This document shows, in pieces, positions 1 to 8,809 of a stretch of DNA of 48,050 bases. The stretch is from JAAYJG01 sp964450305 (GTDB lineage: Bacteria > Bacillota > Clostridia > DSM-8532): NCBI GenBank assembly GCA_964450305.1, contig CAYVFB010000017.1:1-48050 (forward strand). Reading direction: 5' to 3'. A model generated the notes under the pieces. That model did not search any database and had not been told where the DNA came from. It saw only the letters and a program-made list of their open reading frames with translations. Each line of letters starts with the position of its first letter. Position 1 is the first letter of the stretch. A program made the translations under genes and the position numbers.

Positions 1-255
1 AATGGGGTGCGGCGTCGGGTTTTCAATGACCAAATCAATCTGGTTCCATACCGAAAGGGAGAGCTTTTGATCCATCACCCTTCGAATTTCAAAGCTTTCG
101 GGGGATGGTGTCAGGGAAAAGTCCACAGCCAGCAGAATGAACAGCAGCACATTATATACCAAAAGGGCATAGAGGCCTATTCCCGGTACCAGTGACATTG
201 CTGCCGGAATAATTCCCAACAGGATTAAAATGATGAAGCGTTTGCCAACAAACAT
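1..255 (-). CDS. DUF58-domain protein, N-terminal part (cut by window edge)
   Basis: The 85 N-terminal residues are present; the rest lies beyond base 1. The protein opens with a short basic stretch and two adjacent hydrophobic segments (about residues 8-45), then a soluble part starting a beta-rich region (FEIRRVMDQKLSL, then NQIDLVIENPTPHP). That is how DUF58 proteins usually begin: two membrane helices followed by a beta-sandwich and later a vWA-like domain. The start ATG at 255 follows AGGATAA, 10 bases after the reconstructed MoxR stop, so the two are co-transcribed. Gene order MoxR then DUF58 is a widespread pairing in which MoxR is thought to act as a chaperone for the vWA-like partner. 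The DUF58 call rests on context plus this N-terminal shape, because the diagnostic motif is outside the window. Confidence 0.72.
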   Translation of the reverse strand, partial: MFVGKRFIILILLGIIPAAMSLVPGIGLYALLVYNVLLFILLAVDFSLTPSPESFEIRRVMDQKLSLSVWNQIDLVIENPTPHPI

Positions 256-265
256 AATTTATCCT

Positions 266-1277
266 TTACCTGGGTATTTCAACAGTTTTANNNNNNNNNN
301 CGATACTGTCCAGGATGTCGGTGGACGACATCCTGGACAGTTTTAACGATACTGTCCAGGATGTCGTCCACCGTTACGTTATCCAGCTGAGCTTCAGGCC
401 GGACGATCACTCTATGCCGCAGCACCGGATGAATCACCTCGACCACATCCTCCGGAATAACGAAATCTCTTCCTGAGAATGCTGCCAGGGTTTTTGCGCA
501 CTGCATCAGCGCAATGGATGCGCGGGAGCTGGCACCGAGCAGTATTGCCGGTGTATTTCTGGTGGCATATACAATGGCCGTAATATAACGAATGATTCCC
601 TCTGAAACGATAACATTGCCTAAAACTTCGCGTATCTGCTTCCATTCGTCAGGATTCACTACTGCGCATACCTGTTCGGGGCCAAGAGAGCCACCGCTTT
701 GGTTCACTTTCACCAGCAAAGCCTCTTCCATCTGGGGCGGCAAATGCTCGATGACAAGCTTCATCAAAAATCGGTCCAACTGGGCTTCGGGCAGCGGGTA
801 TGTCCCCTCAAACTCCAGCGGGTTCATGGTGGCCAGCACCATGAAGGGCTTTGACAGCTCGTAGGTTTCACCGTCTATGGTAACGCTGCCCTCTTCCATG
901 CATTCAAGAAGGGCGGACTGGGTTTTTGGCGTAGCCCGGTTAATTTCATCGGCTAGAAGGATGTTGGTAAAAACAGGCCCCTTCTTCATATAGAAGGTTC
1001 CGTTTTTAACATCAAAAACCTTCGTGCCGGTAATGTCGGAAGGCATTAAATCCGGTGTGAACTGTATCCTTGAAAAACCGGCATCGAGGGTTTTCGCCAG
1101 GGTTCTTGCCGTTAATGTTTTTCCCAGGCCCGGTACCCCCTCCATCAGGACATGGCCTCCGGTAAACAGTGATACCGCCAGATGCTCCAAAAACTGCTCC
1201 TGGCCAACAATCACCTTCTTCAGCTGTTCGATCAACAGGTTGTATTTTGTTTGCACGAACTCCAGATTCATTTCCAT
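266..1277 (-). CDS. MoxR-family AAA+ ATPase (interrupted near its 3' end by an assembly gap)
   Basis: MoxR-type AAA+ ATPase, presumed chaperone for assembly or activation of partner proteins. Walker A is GVPGLGKT at residues 47-54, Walker B is LLADEIN near 107-113, and sensor 1 is in the ATMNP segment followed by LPEAQLDRF. The C-terminal lid domain carries SSRASIALMQCAKTLA. The gene is broken by ten Ns and a local duplication at 291-371. If the duplicated bases are collapsed, the reading frame runs from DDILDSIVKTV into EIPR and a TAA at 266-268, giving about 318 residues, normal for the family, with the next ribosome binding site directly after. As deposited, the frame instead reads through the duplication into the Ns. 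It sits between the DUF4350 and DUF58 genes in one operon. The start at 1277 follows GGAAAGGAATG, a somewhat distant ribosome binding site. Confidence 0.93.
291..371. other. Assembly gap (10 N) flanked by a fold-back duplication
   Basis: Ns occupy 291-300. Right next to them is an inverted repeat with perfect 21-base arms (321-341 and 351-371, loop 342-350), and a 20-base direct repeat (301-320 equals 347-366). All of this lies inside the 3' end of the MoxR gene. Removing the duplicate restores a normal MoxR C-terminus and operon junction, so the structure is most simply a contig-end fold-back or mis-joined overlap, not biology. Direct observation for the repeats; the artefact reading is inference. 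Confidence 0.85.
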
Positions 1278-1433
1278 AGCTTTTCATTCCTTTCCAGGCT
1301 TTCTCTTCGACCAACTATTTTTCTGATGCTCTTTCCAGCGTTCTTTCTTTCATCGTTTAATTGCCAACTCCCTCTTTCCCTTGCCCAAACCAAAGGGTAA
1401 ACGCATGCCGTCAATTCACAGGCAACCTGTTGG

Positions 1434-2474
1434 TTATGGTTTTCGCTTTTTCCAACGGCCCTTGCCACCCGCCAAGCCCAGGCTCCCGATCATCTCAGCC
1501 TCCAGCCTTTCGAGCTGCCGCACCAGCGTCAGCAGCTCCTTCCGGCTTTTTTGGTCCTGTTCGATGTAAATGGTACACAAGGAGAGTATACGGTTTGCCT
1601 TGTCGGCCAGAGGCCCCGGTGTGGCCAGAACACGGCTGTATTTCTGTGTGAAATAGCCGTAATAGTTTGACAGCGTCAGCGGGTATGCCTTCATGCGCAT
1701 ATAAAGCCCGGATAAGGCTTTTTGAACCTCGTTTTCAGGCCGCTTTACCATTTCTCTTTCGTTTCTGACCCTTCCAAAGGGTTTCCAGCCACGGATGGTT
1801 ATCAGCACCAGACACAGCAAAAGCTGAATGGTTATCAGCTGGCCCGTCGGGCCAATTAACTCCCAAAATCCGGGCGCCGGCTTTTGCAGGAATTGATAAT
1901 ACTCATTAAAAACCACCTTTGTGCTGCCGGCCTTTTCAAGGGCCTGAACAAACGCAACCGCCGCGTCCGAATTCTTCAGCTGAGCGTTTAAAAACGCATC
2001 CGCGCCGTCCATGACGCAAACCCTGCCCTTTTCAAGCATGTACCAGGTAGCTGTGATGCTTCCGGCTTTGACGATCTCATGTTGCTTTTTTTGCTCGGAG
2101 ATGTCCTGAAATATCCACAATTCCTGAAGGGTTTGCGGATCGGGCACCAAAATCATGGTGTTCCCCTGACTCAGCCATGCCTTTAAAAACTCCTGCTCGT
2201 TGGGTTCGTTAAAAATCAAATCATCCGGCCGGTAGAGCACCATAACAGGGGCGTCTTCGACAAATTGCGCGGGATAATGATTGCGCCGCACAGAAAAACC
2301 CATCTCCCGAGCCAGCAAATATAACGCCTTAATCCCGTTCTGCGTTGTGTTATATGTGCTGTAATCGGGATATTCCTTCTGATACACGGTCACTGAGTAT
2401 AGAATAAAGACAGCCGCTGTCATAAGAAGTGTGATCAATATGAAGTTAATCCACTTTCTAATTCGTTTTTTCAT
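1434..2474 (-). CDS. DUF4350-domain membrane protein
   Basis: 346 residues. Residues 7-28 form an N-terminal membrane anchor, followed by an extracytoplasmic domain (about 35-225) that opens with YSTYNTTQNGIKALYLLAREMG, the usual start of the DUF4350 region, here with a glutamine/asparagine-rich first strand. A second membrane segment lies near 233-250 (QLITIQLLLCLVLITI), followed by a basic cytoplasmic tail with heptad-like leucines and ending GRWKKRKP. Function is unknown. The family is found next to MoxR, DUF58 and DUF4129 genes, as here, and is presumed part of the same envelope-associated apparatus. Its start overlaps the end of the DUF4129 gene by 17 bases, which suggests translational coupling. 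A 156-base gap without other features separates it from MoxR. Confidence 0.82.
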   Translation of the reverse strand: MKKRIRKWINFILITLLMTAAVFILYSVTVYQKEYPDYSTYNTTQNGIKALYLLAREMGFSVRRNHYPAQFVEDAPVMVLYRPDDLIFNEPNEQEFLKAWLSQGNTMILVPDPQTLQELWIFQDISEQKKQHEIVKAGSITATWYMLEKGRVCVMDGADAFLNAQLKNSDAAVAFVQALEKAGSTKVVFNEYYQFLQKPAPGFWELIGPTGQLITIQLLLCLVLITIRGWKPFGRVRNEREMVKRPENEVQKALSGLYMRMKAYPLTLSNYYGYFTQKYSRVLATPGPLADKANRILSLCTIYIEQDQKSRKELLTLVRQLERLEAEMIGSLGLAGGKGRWKKRKP

Positions 2475-3126
2475 CCTTGCCCTTTTCGTTACTGTAAAAT
2501 TGCAGCCATGTGTTCATGCATTCCTCATCGATGTTTCGGTTGCCATAGCAGCACCCGTTGAAAACCGCCGAAAGCTCTCTCATTGGAGGAACGAGCTGCG
2601 GGCTGTTGGCCGTTATCTCACGCATATAAATACGGTTCGTTTTCCATTTTTCAATTTTGATGATTTTTCTGTCGTGAAGCTCCAGTAAAACCGCGACGAA
2701 AAGGTAGCGCATCGCCTCGTTGAACAGCCCCTGCTCCATCAGGCTTTTCATCTTTTCAAGGGCTGACTCCGGATTTTCGAGAAACTCATGGGCTTTGGGT
2801 ATTTTTGATTTTTTCATTTTCCCAGGAAGATAAATGCGCTTGATCACCAGGCGGATCACGATAAACAAAACAACCACCGCAAGAACAATCAATGCAATTT
2901 TTAAAATGAGCTCTACATTTTGACTGAACTGATCGGGATTGAACCGGAACTGCCTTTGGGGTTGACGGTTTTTAAAAAGCCCGCGGACCCATTCTAAAAT
3001 GCTTTCCCAGATCTGATTAATCATTTTTGCAATCTGGTTCTCTTCTTTATGTTGAAATTCCCTGCGACTGAGAATCTCTTCAACTGTTTTTCGAATTTCC
3101 TGTTCGTTCGCTTCATTCAGCAGCAT
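2458..3126 (-). CDS. DUF4129-domain membrane protein
   Basis: 222 residues. An N-terminal charged cytoplasmic or extracellular part (1-60) precedes one strong membrane helix (about 73-95, ILKIALIVLAVVVLFIVIRL). The C-terminal DUF4129 domain follows (about 120-215), with the typical pattern AMRYLFVAVLLELHDRKII, then a WKTNRIYMRE segment and a closing helix ending at the tryptophan of TWLQFYSNE. The molecular role of DUF4129 is not known. In other Firmicutes it is often fused to or next to transglutaminase-like proteins in MoxR operons. It overlaps the upstream membrane protein by 14 bases and the downstream DUF4350 gene by 17, so the operon is tightly packed. Confidence 0.85.
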   Translation of the reverse strand: MLLNEANEQEIRKTVEEILSRREFQHKEENQIAKMINQIWESILEWVRGLFKNRQPQRQFRFNPDQFSQNVELILKIALIVLAVVVLFIVIRLVIKRIYLPGKMKKSKIPKAHEFLENPESALEKMKSLMEQGLFNEAMRYLFVAVLLELHDRKIIKIEKWKTNRIYMREITANSPQLVPPMRELSAVFNGCCYGNRNIDEECMNTWLQFYSNEKGKDEKTN

Positions 3127-4150
3127 TCGGGGCCTCCGCCATCCATCGTTGCATCCTGTCCTTCTCTTCCTGCTTGATCGACCAAAGAGAGGCTTCCATA
3201 TCCAGCCCTTCCCGCCTTACCCTGAGGGTGATATATAACGCGGTGAAAATACAGATGATCAGCGGCTGCAGCACCGAGGTGAAGATTTGCGCGAGTACTG
3301 TCACCAAACGCATCGCTGTAACATCGAAGTCACCAGCCAGAAGGCCTGTGATGCTGAAAGCCGAGTTGATAATGCCCGGAAAAAGCCATACAAGAAGATT
3401 TCCGACAACATAGGTGAGGCTGATCAGCCAAAAACTGTTTTTCCCAAGGTTACCCCCGCGGCTGATGCTATTGCTGCCCTTTTTCTGCTCGATACAAATG
3501 GCAGGGAGAAACATCCAAAACCTTCCATAGAAAAAGCCCAGGAGAACGGCAATAAAAAACACAGCCGCAAGGGCGAGCAGAATACCAAGAACGATCAATA
3601 CCACCGAAACCCATGTCTCGTCAATTGCCATAATCCCGACAGCCGAAAGGGCTCCGAGGGCAAAGAGGACGATGATGACAAAATATAAAACAGTGACGAT
3701 GCCATATTGGATCAATCCATACAAAAACCTGCCCCCCATCAGGGACCAAAATTGTTTGAAGCATTCTTTGACAACCTGACGGATGGACCTTTCCTGCTTT
3801 AAAACCACATCGGAATACAACAGCTTTACAACAGAGCCCTCCCAGACGTTTTGCAGTGTCAGCGTATTCAGCCCATACAGTGCAAGAACACCGAAGATCA
3901 TGGTATACAGGGTTAATATCGAGGAAAACATCTCCCTCGGGCTTGCGGACGCCATGGCAGATGACATGTCAAACAGGCTTAAGTACTGGTTGCTGAACAC
4001 GGGGTTGATGATCGCCAATAAAACCTGTACGGGAATATTAAAAATCAGGTTGATGATGAAAATCTTGCGGAAATGCTTTCTGAACAAGTGAATTCCATAA
4101 TCCAATACATCGGTAAAACGAGCCTTGTGTAAAGTCCTTAATGACTCCAT
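3113..4150 (-). CDS. Polytopic membrane protein heading the MoxR operon
   Basis: 345 residues when started at the ATG at 4150, which has a near-perfect GGAGGA ribosome binding site six bases upstream. A longer in-frame extension to 4399 has no such site and no recognisable sequence. About six membrane helices can be seen, with a loop of WEGSVVKLLYSDVVL between the second and third, a long helix pair near 155-215, and a charged C-terminal tail. The layout resembles membrane proteins annotated as glycerophosphoryl-diester-phosphodiesterase membrane-domain or YIP1-like, but I cannot assign a family firmly. As first gene of the operon with DUF4129, DUF4350, MoxR and DUF58, it probably belongs to the same membrane complex. 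No catalytic motif is visible. Confidence 0.75.
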   Translation of the reverse strand: MESLRTLHKARFTDVLDYGIHLFRKHFRKIFIINLIFNIPVQVLLAIINPVFSNQYLSLFDMSSAMASASPREMFSSILTLYTMIFGVLALYGLNTLTLQNVWEGSVVKLLYSDVVLKQERSIRQVVKECFKQFWSLMGGRFLYGLIQYGIVTVLYFVIIVLFALGALSAVGIMAIDETWVSVVLIVLGILLALAAVFFIAVLLGFFYGRFWMFLPAICIEQKKGSNSISRGGNLGKNSFWLISLTYVVGNLLVWLFPGIINSAFSITGLLAGDFDVTAMRLVTVLAQIFTSVLQPLIICIFTALYITLRVRREGLDMEASLWSIKQEEKDRMQRWMAEAPNAAE

Positions 4151-4428
4151 ATATTCCTCCGGCACATGTTGCAGGTTTTTTTCCGTGCAGGCATTACCCC
4201 TGAAGCATGCGAATAGCGTTTGTACAGAATCGGATGCATGAATGAAAAGTATCGGAAAAGCTTCAACGGTTTGGGCTGTGTCTGATTCTAAAACAACCGT
4301 GTAAAACAACTCTGTTTCCACTGATCTCATGCGAACTTCACTGGGATAAAGCGGTATAATTATCATATAATAACCCCGGTCTTCTGTCAAACTTCGCACA
4401 CGAAAAATCCAGTCTGCAGGAAAGTTAT

Positions 4429-4587
4429 GCTACTGCTTACCCTCCCCTTTACTAAGTTCGTAAGTTGCTGCAGAGGTATGTGTTTCAACCTGAGCGCAGC
4501 GAAGGATCTGTAAGGAGTAATATGAGATCCTTCACTTCGTTCAAGATGACGATGGCAGGCTGCGGCTGCTTGCCTGTGGTCAGTAAC
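4429..4587. repeat. Dispersed palindromic repeat, copy A
   Basis: About 159 bases in the 667-base gap between dacF and the MoxR operon. It shares TGAGCGCAGCGAAGGATC, then GGAGTAAT and GAGATCCTTCACTTCGTTCA, with the copies at 16238-16416, 21036-21185 and 45393-45559. The inner part folds: GAAGGATCT pairs with AGATCCTTC. The outer ends (GCTACTGCTTAC and GTGGTCAGTAAC) are degraded forms of the 12-base terminal inverted repeats seen intact in copy C. No coding capacity of its own. Confidence 0.8.
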
Positions 4588-4682
4588 AAAGTTAATATCG
4601 ATCGGAGATAGTAGAATGAAGACATCTGCTATCTTTACTGTTATGTGAATAGTAACGTAAGGTTGGTATACTCCCTTCATAG

Positions 4683-4717
4683 AAAAAGAGGATACATTGC
4701 CTTGCAGGCCGTATCCG
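4683..4717 (-). terminator. Rho-independent terminator after dacF
   Basis: On the minus strand GGATAC and GCC pair with GGC and GTATCC around a short loop, followed by CTCTTTTT. It lies about 100 bases after the dacF stop and before repeat copy A, so it would end the deoB-pdp-dacF transcript. Confidence 0.65.
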
Positions 4718-4817
4718 CTTATACATTTGGTTCTCTTTCTGGCTCTCTGTGTGAAGGGGTTGCACGAATTCTTTACCCACGCTGCACAGAGTAACTAATA
4801 TGATATCTATGAACCCT

Positions 4818-6002
4818 CTACCCTCTGGCTACCGAGAACCAATGCACGGTCATTCTCCAGAACATTTTCAGCCAGGTAGCTTTGGTAACTTCAGCGGTTG
4901 TGACCAGGGGAATTTTCTTAATGACCTGGTTTTCCAGCGTATACACCACTTCGCCCCCATTTTCTCCTGCGGTAACAGGTGCGTCCAGATATTCGGGCAG
5001 ACGGATTTCCTCCTGAAGCTTATCCTTCTGCCCACGTTTCAACAAAATGGCCTCATTGTCCTTATAGACAACCGGTACGCTCACTTCCGTGCCCTTACGA
5101 ACATTCACATCCCCCGCCAGTTGTCCTTTTCGGTTCACGGGTACCACTTCAAAGCTGGAAAAACCATAATCCAGAATTTTTGTGGTTTCCTGAAAACGCA
5201 TATCCAGCGATTCTGAGCCCAGAACGACAGAGATTAGATCGAGACCATCCCGGGAAGCGGTTGCTGCCAGACAATAACCGGACGCGTTGGTCATTCCGGT
5301 TTTCAGGCCGGTCATGCCCCTGTACTTGCCAATCATATGGTTCGTATTATCCAGGTCAAAGGTACCGTTTCTGAATGTATCATGGCGAATGGTGGTATAT
5401 TCGAAGATGAGCGGGTGCTTGCTGGTAATCTCCAAAGCCATCAGGGCGATATCATGTGCGGTGCTGTAATGTCCTTCGTCGGTTAAGCCCGTGCAGTCCA
5501 GGAAATTGGTATTGGTCATGCCCAGGGATTTTGCCTTTTCGTTCATCAGTGCCACAAACACCCCTTCACTGCCGGCAAGATGTTCAGCCAGGGCAACAGA
5601 TGCATCATTGGCAGAACGCACTGCGACAGCCTTCATAAGGTCATGCACTGTAAACTCTTCCCCAACAGCCAGGTATACCTGTGTGCCGCCCATGCTGCAA
5701 GCGTGTTCTGAAGCAGTTACAATCTCATCCAGTGTAATTTTCTTTTGATCCAGCGCTTCCATCACCAGCAGCATGGTCATAATCTTTGTGACCGAAGCGA
5801 TGGGGCGTTTTGTATGGGCGTCCATTTCGAAGATAAACTGTCCTGTATTCGCACACATTAACAAGGCAGATTTTGCGTTTATCTGCAAAGGCACGTTTTC
5901 AATCATTGGTGCGCTTGCTTGATCCTCAGCCAAAGCGGTCAGGCCGGAAAACAGCATGAAAACCGACAGCAATAATACCCATATCAGCACTTTTGTCTTC
6001 AT
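4818..6002 (-). CDS. dacF: D-alanyl-D-alanine carboxypeptidase (DacF/PBP5 type)
   Basis: Serine carboxypeptidase that trims the terminal D-Ala from peptidoglycan stem peptides outside the membrane. A signal peptide spans residues 1-25 (hydrophobic core IWVLLLSVFMLFSGLTALA). The three penicillin-binding motifs are present: SVTK at 70-73, SAN at 130-132 and KTG at 234-236. A PBP5-type C-terminal beta domain follows, with an amphipathic last helix (about 375-394, rich in W, M and K) for membrane anchoring. At 394 residues it has the family's length. It lies downstream of deoB and pdp, an arrangement like the drm-punA-dacF run of Bacillus, but the spoIIAA-spoIIAB-sigF genes usual after dacF are absent here. 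Symbol dacF rests on that context; dacB or dacA paralogues have the same motifs. Confidence 0.9.
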   Translation of the reverse strand: MKTKVLIWVLLLSVFMLFSGLTALAEDQASAPMIENVPLQINAKSALLMCANTGQFIFEMDAHTKRPIASVTKIMTMLLVMEALDQKKITLDEIVTASEHACSMGGTQVYLAVGEEFTVHDLMKAVAVRSANDASVALAEHLAGSEGVFVALMNEKAKSLGMTNTNFLDCTGLTDEGHYSTAHDIALMALEITSKHPLIFEYTTIRHDTFRNGTFDLDNTNHMIGKYRGMTGLKTGMTNASGYCLAATASRDGLDLISVVLGSESLDMRFQETTKILDYGFSSFEVVPVNRKGQLAGDVNVRKGTEVSVPVVYKDNEAILLKRGQKDKLQEEIRLPEYLDAPVTAGENGGEVVYTLENQVIKKIPLVTTAEVTKATWLKMFWRMTVHWFSVARG

Positions 6003-6115
6003 GAATCATTACTCCTCAAAAGGTATAATCCAATAATAATGTATGCACAGCCTGTATCAATTTATTCAGACGAGTTGAGGATTATTCCTTTGACGGAGTA
6101 TTTCTTGTTTGCGTT

Positions 6116-6183
6116 GGATTTACAGTGGGGACAGGTTCCTATGTAAATTTATTTACATAGGAACCTGTCCCCACTGTAAATCC
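6116..6183. repeat. Perfect 33-base-arm palindrome abutting the pdp stop codon
   Basis: Arms 6116-6148 and 6151-6183 are exact reverse complements around a 2-base centre. Each arm contains AGTGGGGACAGGTTCC. The right arm ends at the base touching the pdp stop codon (TAA at 6184-6186). The GGGGACAGGTTCC core recalls REP/BIME-type intergenic palindromes linked to REP-associated transposases in other bacteria; that link is inference. In RNA it would form a very stable hairpin between pdp and dacF and could protect or attenuate the transcript. Confidence 0.9.
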
Positions 6184-7482
6184 TTAGACGGAGCCGAGAA
6201 TCAGCGGTCTTTGTTCTCCGGGCTCATTACTGACAAGCAGGGAATCCCTGAGAATTTCAATGGCCGAATCCACACGGGTGTTATCGGAGGTGTGCAGCAC
6301 CGCAAGGGGTTCACCGGCCTCCACCCTGTCTCCGGTCGCCTTTACAAGCACAATGCCCGCAGCTGGATCAATACTGTCGTTTTTGGTCTTCCTGCCTGCG
6401 CCAAGCGCCAGCGAAGCCGCTCCCAGCTTTTCAGCCTGCATCGATTGAATATACCCGGCCTTCTCTGCCCGCCATTCGGCCTGAATTGGAGCCCGCGGAA
6501 GCCTGGAGGGGTCTTCTGCGACAGCCGGGTCCCCTCCCTGCCGTTGAATCATTTGGGTGAATTTATTGAATGCCGAGCCGTTTGACACCGCTTGAAGCGC
6601 AAGCTTCCTGCAACGCTCCAAATCGCCTTTTCCTCCGAGCGTCAGCATATTTGCAGCCAGTTCAATGCTGACTTCTTTCAGATCTTCCGGGCCCCGGCCC
6701 TTTAATACCTCTATCGCTTCCATCACCTCCAGGGCATTGCCGATGGCCAACCCAAGTGGCCTGTCCATTTCAGTAATCAGCGCGGTAACCCTTTTCCCTG
6801 CGCCACGTCCGATTTCCACCATCTTGCCGGCTAGTGCCTTCGCCTGTTCCACCGTTTTCATAAACGCACCGCTTCCGGTTTTCACATCCAGCACGATGGC
6901 ATCAGTGCCGCAGGCTAATTTTTTACTCATGATGCTTGCAGCAATCAGAGAAACATTCTCAATGGTGCCGGTGACATCCCGAAGGGCATAAAACTTCTTG
7001 TCTGCCGGCGCCAGGTTTCCGGTTTGGCCTGCGACCGCCAGGCCAATTTCACGCACATTCTCTGTAAACTCCTGCGCGGTAAGGTTTGTTCGAAAACCCG
7101 GAATGGCTTCCAGCTTGTCGATGGTGCCACCGGTATGACCAAGGCCTCTTCCCGACATTTTGGCTACCGGAACCCCGCAGGCCGCCACGATGGGGCCAAT
7201 GATCAGCGTTGTCTTGTCACCCACACCACCGGTGCTGTGTTTATCGGTTTTAATACCAGGGATGCAGGACAGGTCCACCACATCTCCTGAATGCAGCATG
7301 GATTGCGTCAGCCACAGGGTTTCATCATCATCCATCCCACGGAAATATACGGCCATCAGAAAAGCTGCGGCCTGGTAATCAGCAATTTCATCCCGGGTAA
7401 CCCCCTGGACAAAAAAATCTATTTCCTTGCGGGTTAATTTCTCCCCATTTCTCTTCTTTACGATAATGTCGAGCGCATGCAT
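6184..7482 (-). CDS. pdp: Pyrimidine-nucleoside phosphorylase
   Basis: Splits uridine, thymidine or deoxyuridine with phosphate to give the base and (deoxy)ribose-1-phosphate. 432 residues, the family's length, with the phosphate-binding signature KHSTGGVGDKTT at 81-92, the SGRGLGHTGGTIDKLE stretch near 120, and the C-terminal barrel-sandwich domain (KATGDRVEAGEPLAVLH). The product is the substrate of the phosphopentomutase encoded 18 bases upstream by deoB, so the pair forms a nucleoside-salvage route into the pentose phosphate pathway. The ribosome binding site is AAAGGAGACC before the ATG at 7482. The stop codon touches the big palindrome at 6116-6183. Confidence 0.95.
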   Translation of the reverse strand: MHALDIIVKKRNGEKLTRKEIDFFVQGVTRDEIADYQAAAFLMAVYFRGMDDDETLWLTQSMLHSGDVVDLSCIPGIKTDKHSTGGVGDKTTLIIGPIVAACGVPVAKMSGRGLGHTGGTIDKLEAIPGFRTNLTAQEFTENVREIGLAVAGQTGNLAPADKKFYALRDVTGTIENVSLIAASIMSKKLACGTDAIVLDVKTGSGAFMKTVEQAKALAGKMVEIGRGAGKRVTALITEMDRPLGLAIGNALEVMEAIEVLKGRGPEDLKEVSIELAANMLTLGGKGDLERCRKLALQAVSNGSAFNKFTQMIQRQGGDPAVAEDPSRLPRAPIQAEWRAEKAGYIQSMQAEKLGAASLALGAGRKTKNDSIDPAAGIVLVKATGDRVEAGEPLAVLHTSDNTRVDSAIEILRDSLLVSNEPGEQRPLILGSV

Positions 7483-7500
7483 GGCGGTCTCCTTTCAGAA

Positions 7501-8676
7501 TTACCGGAGGATCTGCTTTAGAAAGCTTTCTCCGCACAGATCATTTTGGATGCCGAAATACTCCCCCGTCGTTTTGGCGATATCTGCAAAGGAGCTTCGG
7601 GTATGCAGGTTTTTGCCCGCTTTCACCCGCGGCCCTGCCACAAGCAGAGGCACGTATTCCCTTGAATGATCCGTGCTTTCCGTGGTGGGATCACAGCCAT
7701 GATCGGCGGTTATCACAAGGATATCGTCCTGCTTCAGCCGTGACAGAATCTCAGGCAGCCTTTCGTCAAATGCCATCAGTGCTTTTGCATACCCCTCAAT
7801 ATTGTTGCGGTGCCCAAAAAGCATGTCAAAATCCACCAGGTTGGTAAACAGAAGACCCGTAAAGTCCTCCTCCATCCACTGCAGGGTTTGGTCCACCCCC
7901 TCTGTGTTGCCATGGGTGTGTACAGAGCTTGTAATGCCCGAGCCGTTGAAAATATCCTCTATCTTTCCCACGGCACGAACCTCAAGGCCATTGTTGTGCA
8001 GCAGGTTCAGGATTGTTTCACTGGGAGGTGTCATGGAAAAATCCTTTCTGCGTTCGGTTCGGGTATAGTTTCCGCTTTCACCGATAAACGGCCGCGCTAT
8101 CACCCTGCCCACACCATGTTCACCGGTGAGCATTTCCCTGGCAGCACTGCAGATTTCATACTGTTGTTCAATTGGAATAATTTCCTCGTGGGCAGCGATT
8201 TGGAACACACTGTCGGCCGATGTATAGACGATGGGGAACCCGGTTTTTACATGCTCGTCACCAAGCTCCTGGATGATGACCGTCCCTGATGCCGGTATGT
8301 TCCCCAGGGTTTTGCGGCCAATTCTTTTTTCAAACGCATTGATCAATTCCTTTGGAAACCCGTTTGGATAAACAGGAAAGGGATGCTTCACGATTACGCC
8401 CGATATCTCCCAATGCCCGGTGGTTGTATCCTTCCCGGCGGATTGCTCTGCCATTTTTCCGTAGGCACCCGTTGGGCTGTCTGCCCTGTTGATGGTTCCC
8501 AGCTGCAACCCGTCAATATTTGCAAGACCCAGCTTTTGCAGGTTAGGAAGCTGGAAGCCCTTTACTGCGGCGGCTATATTCCCCAGGGTGTTGCTGCCCT
8601 CATCCCCGTAGGCCTTGCTGTCGGGCAGTTCCCCGATGCCAACACTGTCAAGCACAATAATAATGACTCTTTTCAT
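7501..8676 (-). CDS. deoB: Phosphopentomutase
   Basis: Interconverts (deoxy)ribose-1-phosphate and the 5-phosphate in the cytosol. 391 residues when begun at the ATG at 8676, which has AAGGATGG upstream and gives the expected MKRVIIIVLDSVGIGELPD opening with the metal-ligand Asp10; a 14-residue in-frame extension upstream is probably not translated. Other family blocks are the phosphothreonine region GKDTTTGHWE, and the metal-binding ITADHGCDPTTESTDHSREYVPLL near the C-terminus. It is the first gene of deoB-pdp-dacF and divergently placed from the phosphoesterase at 8810. A candidate promoter lies at 8719-8748. Confidence 0.95.
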   Translation of the reverse strand: MKRVIIIVLDSVGIGELPDSKAYGDEGSNTLGNIAAAVKGFQLPNLQKLGLANIDGLQLGTINRADSPTGAYGKMAEQSAGKDTTTGHWEISGVIVKHPFPVYPNGFPKELINAFEKRIGRKTLGNIPASGTVIIQELGDEHVKTGFPIVYTSADSVFQIAAHEEIIPIEQQYEICSAAREMLTGEHGVGRVIARPFIGESGNYTRTERRKDFSMTPPSETILNLLHNNGLEVRAVGKIEDIFNGSGITSSVHTHGNTEGVDQTLQWMEEDFTGLLFTNLVDFDMLFGHRNNIEGYAKALMAFDERLPEILSRLKQDDILVITADHGCDPTTESTDHSREYVPLLVAGPRVKAGKNLHTRSSFADIAKTTGEYFGIQNDLCGESFLKQILR

Positions 8677-8718
8677 ATTTTCACCATCCTTGCAGGCGTA
8701 CAAAAAGTCGCTATTCAT

Positions 8719-8748
8719 ATATTATCATTCTTTTGGTAAAATAAACAA
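8719..8748 (-). promoter_or_regulatory. Candidate sigma-A-type promoter of deoB
   Basis: On the minus strand TTGTTT, an 18-base spacer and TAATAT end about 43 bases before the deoB start. The hexamers match the consensus at 4 and 5 of 6 positions. No operator was recognised. Confidence 0.45.
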
Positions 8749-8809
8749 TGAACCCTGATGATTAGCTTTGATGCCGATTGTTCTAAAGAACATTGAAAGG
8801 ATTTTAACG

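Noticed and set aside
7..195. Plus-strand 62-codon ORF at the left edge
   Set aside because: It is the reverse-strand shadow of the DUF58 gene, which has a proper start and operon position.
4151..4399. N-terminal extension of the membrane protein at 3113-4150
   Set aside because: The ATG at 4150 has a near-perfect GGAGGA site; the extension has none and looks non-coding.
4387..4780. Two minus-strand ORFs of 97 and 62 codons in the dacF-MoxR gap
   Set aside because: They lie across repeat copy A and the dacF terminator, have no ribosome binding site, and show no protein-like pattern.
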